A stretch of DNA of 64,000 bases from Tepidicaulis sp002389665. GTDB taxonomy: Bacteria > Pseudomonadota > Alphaproteobacteria > Parvibaculales > Parvibaculaceae. A program made the translations under genes and the position numbers. The notes beneath the pieces are model-generated. The model had not been told where the DNA came from. It saw only the letters and a program-made list of their open reading frames with translations, and ran no database searches. Shown piece after piece: positions 60,637 to 64,000 of the stretch. Position 1 is the stretch's first letter. Each line of letters begins with the position of its first letter. The stretch lies in contig NZ_OZ244942.1 in the NCBI RefSeq assembly GCF_965222285.1, forward strand, positions 124,001-188,000, given 5' to 3'.

Positions 60637-62250
60637 TTACTGCGCGGCCCGTGCGGGAGCTGGGGCGGCGTCGCGCACTTCCGGATCGACATAGGATTCG
60701 AACTTGCGGAAGTTCTCGATGAACATCGAAACGAGTTTGGCGGCCTGCGCGTCATACGCGCCTTTGTCGGCCCAGGTTTCGCGCGGGTTCAGGATCGTCA
60801 TGTCGACGCCCGGCACCGAGGTCGGCACCTGGAAGCCGAAGAACGGATCGAAGCGGAAATCCACATTGGCAAGCGAGCCGTCGAGAGCTGCGGAAAGCAG
60901 CGCGCGGGTCTCGCGGATCGGCATGCGCTGGCCGGTGCCGTAAGCCCCGCCCGTCCAGCCGGTATTCACCAGCCAGCAGTCCACATTGTGCTCGGCGATG
61001 AGATCGCGCAGCAGGTTGCCGTATTCGGACGGATGACGGGCCATGAAGGGCGCGCCGAAACAGGTCGAGAACGTGGCTTCCGGCTCCGTCACGCCTTTTT
61101 CCGTACCGGCCACTTTCGCCGTGTAACCGGAAAGGAAGTGATACATGGCCTGGGACGGCGTCATCTTGGCGATGGGCGGCAGCACGCCGAAGGCATCCGC
61201 CGTCAGCATGATGATGTTTTTCGGGTGGCCTGCGCGGCCCGTTTCGCTGGCATTCGGAATGAAGGACAGCGGATAGGCGCCGCGGGTGTTCTCGGTCAGC
61301 GAATTGTCGTTGAAGTCGAGCTCGCGGGTCTGCGGGTCCATCACGACGTTTTCAAGCACGGTGCCGAAACGCTGCGTCGTGGCGTAGATTTCCGGCTCCG
61401 CTTCCGCCGACAGGTTGATCATCTTGGCATAGCAGCCGCCTTCGAAGTTGAAGACGCCGTTTTCCGACCAGCCATGCTCATCGTCGCCCACCAGCGTGCG
61501 CTTGGGGTCGGCCGAGAGCGTGGTCTTGCCGGTGCCCGACAGGCCGAAGAAGATGGCCGAGTCGTCTTTCTCGCCCACATTGATCGAGCAGTGCATCGGC
61601 ATGACGCGCTTTTCGGGCAGCTCGTAGTTGAGCATGGAGAAGACGGATTTTTTCGTTTCACCGGCATAGGACGTACCGCCGATCAGCACGATGCGCTTGG
61701 CGAAGTTGCACGCGATCACCGTTTCCGTACGGCAGCCATGGCGGGCTTTGTCGGCGCGGAAGCTGGGCAGGTTGATGATCGTGAATTTCGGATCGAAGTC
61801 GGGAAGCTCTTCAGGCTTGGGTTCGATAAGCAGGTTCTGAATGAAGAGCGAATGCCAGGCAAGTTCGGTAAAGACGCGGGTCGGCAGGCGGTGAGTGGGG
61901 TCGGCGCCGCCGAAAAGGTCCTGAACGAAAAGTTCTTTGCCTTCGGCGTGTTTGAGCATGTCCTGGTGGAGAGCGTCGAACTGCTCGGGCGTGATCGACT
62001 TGGAATTGTCCCACCAGACGGTGTTTTCGGTCTTCTCGTCGCGGACGATGAATTTGTCCTGGGCGGAGCGGCCGGTGTGCTCGCCGGTGCGGACCACCAT
62101 CGCGCCTTGCGCGGACAGTTCGGCTTCCTCGCGCCGGATGGCTTCTTCGTAAAGCTTGGCGGGCCGGTAATTCCAATGCACCGCTTCAAGATTGGTGAAG
62201 CCCTGTTTGTCCACACCGTTTTTGCTGATGTACAGCCCAGTCTGTTTCAC
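60637..62250 (-). CDS. pckA: Phosphoenolpyruvate carboxykinase (ATP)
   Basis: 537 residues from the GTG at 62250, with GAGGAG 7 bases upstream. This gives M-K-Q-T-G-L, the usual alphaproteobacterial start; a longer frame to 62343 is not needed. The oxaloacetate/metal region (RTGEHTGRSAQDKFIVRD) and the P-loop FFGLSGTGKTTLSADP (about residues 235-250) are intact, as is VGDDEHGW. It converts oxaloacetate and ATP to PEP for gluconeogenesis. Expected to be induced on organic acids. Confidence 0.96.
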   Translation of the reverse strand: MKQTGLYISKNGVDKQGFTNLEAVHWNYRPAKLYEEAIRREEAELSAQGAMVVRTGEHTGRSAQDKFIVRDEKTENTVWWDNSKSITPEQFDALHQDMLKHAEGKELFVQDLFGGADPTHRLPTRVFTELAWHSLFIQNLLIEPKPEELPDFDPKFTIINLPSFRADKARHGCRTETVIACNFAKRIVLIGGTSYAGETKKSVFSMLNYELPEKRVMPMHCSINVGEKDDSAIFFGLSGTGKTTLSADPKRTLVGDDEHGWSENGVFNFEGGCYAKMINLSAEAEPEIYATTQRFGTVLENVVMDPQTRELDFNDNSLTENTRGAYPLSFIPNASETGRAGHPKNIIMLTADAFGVLPPIAKMTPSQAMYHFLSGYTAKVAGTEKGVTEPEATFSTCFGAPFMARHPSEYGNLLRDLIAEHNVDCWLVNTGWTGGAYGTGQRMPIRETRALLSAALDGSLANVDFRFDPFFGFQVPTSVPGVDMTILNPRETWADKGAYDAQAAKLVSMFIENFRKFESYVDPEVRDAAPAPARAAQ

Positions 62251-62717
62251 GCCCACTCTCCTCGTGTCTCGCCTGTCTGTCACGTTGGGTGAGGGATGAA
62301 CCGGAGCCGACACCCAGTCTTCGGGAGGGGTTGAAACCGCCAATCGCCAAGACGTGACGTACCAATAATCTAAAGAGGCGGGTGACCCCGCCCGTTCAAC
62401 TCAAAATATGTTCCCAGCAAAGAAGGGGCCGTGCGGCCGACGCGGCTCCGAACCCCTGCTCCAACTTTGGCTATATGGTGCCAAGCTTACTTGCCCGGCA
62501 TCTCCCGCCAAGTGCGCGTCACCATAGTGTCGCGCCCCCCGCTGCGCAACTGGATTCGGACCGGGGAAGGGGGGAAATTGCCGCACCTTTCCGGCCCTTT
62601 TGCCGCCTTGGTAAACAGGCCTTACCGGCGGGGAAAAAGCCGGGTGAAAAGAGCACAAAAGAGGAACCGGAAAGGCCGCTCCAAGCCCGCTTTCTCTGAC
62701 CTGCTTTAGGGAGGCCT
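62251..62717. other. Intergenic region with pckA promoter
   Basis: 467 bp between the pckA start and the HugZ-like gene end. It must contain the pckA promoter. I see a GGCGGG-TGAC-CCCGCC hairpin at 62377-62392. Frames crossing it have no family features. No repeat or RNA gene was recognised. Confidence 0.4.
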
Positions 62718-63509
62718 TCAGGCCTTGGCCCGGGCTTCCTTGACCAGTGCCACCAGCATCTGCCGGGCCTCGGTGGGCGTGAAAACCGGGGCGGGGAAGT
62801 CGAGCCGGGCAAAATGCCGGCCTTTGCCCGTGGGCGTCCCCTCTTCGGGCGCTTCGGTATCGAGCACGAGGTCCGCCCCTTCCGGGTCGATGCCGCTCAT
62901 CCGCCAGGCGCCTTCTTGGCGCCCAAGGAGCTTTCCGGCGTACAGGGCGATGGCGTCGGCGTGATCCTCGTTCATATGGGCGGTGATGCCTTCCGCCCCT
63001 TTCACCAGTTCTCCTGCTTCCTCGAGCGGGAAGGTGAGGTCGGCGTCGGAAAGATTGCCGATCCGCCCGAACCCTTCCACGATCCGCCCGCCTGAGAGGC
63101 GCAGCGCGTAATAGGAAAAATCGAGCGCGGTGTCATAGTCCCGTGTTTCCGGATGCAGTGCGGTAAAGCGGGCCTTGGCGCGTGCCGCTTCCGCGCCTTC
63201 CAGCTTTTCCGCCCGTCCCTGGACGCTCACCCGGGCAAGGTTCATGCGCTCGGCCCCTTCCGCTCCCGGCGTCTCGAACAGGAGGCTGATCTCGGGGTTT
63301 GCCTCTATATGGCGGGTATGGGCGGCCAGGCGCGAGATCAGCAAGAGCGGCACGGCATCCATCAGGCAGGCGGTCTGCGCCAGGCTGACGAAAGGCGCGG
63401 CGCTTTTGGCTTCCTGCGTGGCAAGCGGCACGAAACGCCCGGCACGGATGAGCTGGCGCGCCGTGGCGGCAAGGGCGGATTTTTCAGGTTTTTTCTGGGC
63501 GAGTGTCAT
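62718..63509 (-). CDS. HugZ-like flavin/haem-binding protein (pyridoxamine oxidase fold plus DUF2470)
   Basis: 263 residues. The split-barrel N-terminal domain (ARQLIRAGRFVPLATQE...PFVSLAQTACLMDAVPLLLISRLAAHTRHIEANPEISLLFE) is followed by a DUF2470 domain (GITAHMNEDHADAIALYAGKLLG), whose His and Asp/Glu are typical. HugZ enzymes degrade haem in some bacteria; many relatives have no tested activity. It diverges from the MATE gene. Confidence 0.82.
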   Translation of the reverse strand: MTLAQKKPEKSALAATARQLIRAGRFVPLATQEAKSAAPFVSLAQTACLMDAVPLLLISRLAAHTRHIEANPEISLLFETPGAEGAERMNLARVSVQGRAEKLEGAEAARAKARFTALHPETRDYDTALDFSYYALRLSGGRIVEGFGRIGNLSDADLTFPLEEAGELVKGAEGITAHMNEDHADAIALYAGKLLGRQEGAWRMSGIDPEGADLVLDTEAPEEGTPTGKGRHFARLDFPAPVFTPTEARQMLVALVKEARAKA

Positions 63510-63631
63510 GGCCTGCTTATATACTGAAAAGCTGTGCCAGACCAGATTGCCGCTTGAGTTTAAAGGCAGGCTTCGGCGCTAGCCGCATCTTCATGCGTTC
63601 CCATATTTGTTGAATGAAGAAAGGCCAGGCG

Positions 63632-64000
63632 ATGGCACGCCCCCTCGATCCCTTTTCCGCGCCCGCAGCGCCTGCGCCCGCTTTACCGCTGGATTCCTTC
63701 GACCTCCACATCAAGCGCACGCTGACCCTCGCCTTCCCGGTGGTGCTGGCGCGCGCCGGCATGGTTGGTATCTTCACCGCCGATACGATCATGGTCGGCC
63801 ATTACGGGGCGGGCGAGCTGGCCTATCTTGCGCTTGGCATCGCCATTCAGTCGGTCTTCCTTTTGATGTCGATCGGGCTTTTGCAGGGCACGATGATCCT
63901 GGCGAGCCAGGCTTACGGGGCGAGCGATTTTCGCGCCGCAGGCGCGGCCTGGCGCGCCGGGCTTTATCATGCGGTGCTGCTCGGGCTCGTCTTCGGCATC
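63632..64000 (+). CDS. MATE-family efflux transporter (partial, 3' end outside window)
   Basis: 123 codons to the window end. ATG 63632 has AAAGG 8 bases upstream; an in-frame ATG at 63614 is the alternative. After a proline-rich start the first MATE segments are visible: LTLAFPVVLARAGMVGIFTADTIMVGHYGAGELAYLALG and GLLQGTMILASQAYGA. MATE proteins export cationic compounds in exchange for Na+ or H+. Substrate unknown. Confidence 0.85.
   Translation, partial: MARPLDPFSAPAAPAPALPLDSFDLHIKRTLTLAFPVVLARAGMVGIFTADTIMVGHYGAGELAYLALGIAIQSVFLLMSIGLLQGTMILASQAYGASDFRAAGAAWRAGLYHAVLLGLVFGI

Noticed and set aside
60607..62292. Long plus-strand frame opposite pckA
   Set aside because: PEP carboxykinase motifs are clear on the minus strand; the plus frame is a composition artefact.

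Overview
This is a high-GC window from an alphaproteobacterium. The evidence is the codon use, a trb transfer cluster of the Mesorhizobium/sphingomonad integrative-element type, and typical alphaproteobacterial core genes (ATP-dependent pckA starting M-K-Q-T-G, a PAS_5 protein, a WYL YafY-type regulator). I cannot name the genus. About two thirds (positions 1 to about 46,380) is a mobile island. The remainder is chromosomal backbone.

Positions 1-23,215 are the regulatory and transfer module of an integrative and conjugative element. A HipBA toxin-antitoxin pair sits at the left edge. It is followed by a control cascade that resembles the one described for ICEMlSym of Mesorhizobium: an XRE repressor with a palindromic operator, a small DUF2285 antiactivator-like protein (QseM-like), an FseA-like excision activator whose two halves lie in different frames joined at an intact TTT-CCC +1 slippage site, and an RdfS-like excisionase. 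Next come a RepA-type replication initiator with three iteron-like repeats inside its gene, ParA and a ribbon-helix-helix partner, DUF2840, TraF peptidase, DUF736, a lytic transglycosylase, a probable oriT region, relaxase RlxS, coupling protein TraG and the full trbBCDEJKLFGI pilus/secretion set ending in DUF2274. No integrase is visible.

Positions 22,585-45,780 are cargo. A TetR gene faces a 24-codon stub of what may be a deleted efflux gene. A LysR regulator and sbcCD (leftward) follow. Diverging from sbcCD is a complete type 1 BREX phage-defence operon: brxR (WYL), brxA, brxB, brxC, pglX, pglZ, brxL. An AT-rich AAA_13 ATPase lies immediately downstream. It has a CxxC hook and a C-terminal R-x3-E...H pattern resembling the RloC/PrrC anticodon nucleases. 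The middle of pglX, where the target-recognition domain should lie, is markedly AT-rich and looks exchanged. The island ends at an intact tRNA-Arg(CCG). A 41-bp near-copy of the tRNA's 5' part lies 291 bp further on, a probable attachment-site scar.

Positions 46,384-64,000 are ordinary chromosome: a PAS protein, a saccharopine-dehydrogenase-like enzyme facing a TetR regulator with two palindromic operators, a siderophore receptor plus PepSY protein behind a Fur-box-like site, an ABC ATPase, DNA polymerase I, a CPA-type antiporter with a TrkA-N domain, a GST, a YafY-type regulator, a limonene-epoxide-hydrolase-like protein, PEP carboxykinase, a HugZ-like protein and the start of a MATE transporter. 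Several clear hairpin terminators separate these units.
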